From Odontesthes bonariensis (taxonomy: Eukaryota > Chordata > Actinopteri > Atheriniformes > Atherinopsidae): a DNA stretch of 64,000 bases. The stretch spans positions 27,401,732 to 27,465,731 of the forward strand of contig NC_134528.1 in NCBI RefSeq assembly GCF_027942865.1, given 5' to 3'. A program made the position numbers and the translations under genes. The notes under the pieces are model-generated. The model did no database searches, had not been told where the DNA came from, and saw nothing but the letters and a program-made list of their open reading frames with translations. Shown here one piece after another: positions 63,758 to 64,000 of this stretch; the first letter of the stretch is position 1; each line of letters begins with the position of its first letter.

Positions 63758-63854
63758 CTCATTGCTCTCCTTCTTCCTCTACACCACGTACACGTCCGAC
63801 TTCAAACAGAACGAAGACAGTTGCCGCTTCCAGATGTTCTCTGATGAAAAATAA
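63758..63854 (+). CDS. Putative terminal exon of unidentified membrane protein
   Basis: After the acceptor TGTTACTTTGCAG the frame reads SLLSFFLYTTYTSDFKQNED and then SCRFQMFSDEK before TAA (63852-63854). AATAAA repeats follow immediately (63850 on). The first half is hydrophobic, like the end of a last membrane helix followed by a short tail. I do not recognise the family. Codon use and the absence of repeat similarity argue for a host exon, but a Tc1 fragment ends only about 35 bp upstream. Confidence 0.45.
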
Positions 63855-63870
63855 ATAAATAAATAAATAA
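63850..63870. repeat. (AAAT)n simple repeat containing poly(A) signals
   Basis: AATAAATAAATAAATAAATAA overlaps the stop codon of the putative terminal exon. Confidence 0.85.
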
Positions 63871-64000
63871 TATGGAATCACCTTGTCATGCACATTTCTA
63901 AAATAAATACCCCCACAAGTCTAAATATGCAAATTAATCTGCTGTTAAAAGAGAGACTTGAAAAGGTGCAGTGATTAACTGATTAGTTGTTAACTATTAG

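Overview
The window is nuclear DNA from a vertebrate, almost certainly a ray-finned (teleost) fish. It has spliced genes with GT/AG introns, vertebrate-type proteins, AATAAA signals and CA/TG microsatellites. Its dense mix of repeats (Tc1, hAT, PIF/Harbinger, TTAA-flanked MITEs, L2-type LINEs, tRNA-derived SINEs) is typical of fish. The species cannot be named from the sequence alone.

Host genes. (1) About 21.2-28.45 kb, minus strand: the start of a Caskin-like scaffold gene. One coding exon (21226-21319) is seen, plus a probable non-coding first exon and promoter near 28.3-28.45 kb; the rest would lie to the left, inside or beyond the window. (2) 38000-43799, plus strand: a complete five-exon METTL9 gene (330 aa), a protein-histidine methyltransferase. 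(3) 49497-56512, plus strand: a complete five-exon KDEL receptor gene, best matched to KDELR2 (212 aa), with a possible stress-response element upstream. (4) About 60.5-63.85 kb, plus strand: two exon-like pieces of an unidentified gene, probably a small membrane protein. I see no functional connection among the four genes.

Repeats, left to right. 1-21 kb is intronic or intergenic DNA with a TTAA MITE, a complete hAT copy with exact 8-bp target duplications, a SINE split by a Tigger-like element, a SINE split by a TTAA MITE, a Harbinger copy and another TTAA MITE. 21.3-28.3 kb holds a 919-bp near-perfect palindrome and two copies of an AGCCGC-ended family. 28.5-37.6 kb is an L2/LTR/Tc1/Harbinger graveyard with several insertions inside insertions. 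METTL9 intron 1 carries an hAT MITE, a SINE interrupted by a large palindromic MITE, and an element with a Myb/SANT fragment. 44-49 kb has a Tc1 copy interrupted by a sequence with a hammerhead-ribozyme-like motif, then a 2-kb inverted-repeat element. KDELR2 intron 4 holds one AGCCGC element inside another and a second palindromic TTAA MITE. 58-63.6 kb holds a sister palindrome, Tc1 pieces, a BED-finger hAT element and a Harbinger copy.

The main result of the hunt is the number of exact, readable nested insertions and the dominance of TTAA-flanked palindromic MITEs, several of which would form long RNA hairpins inside host introns. I found no convincing new multi-gene system.
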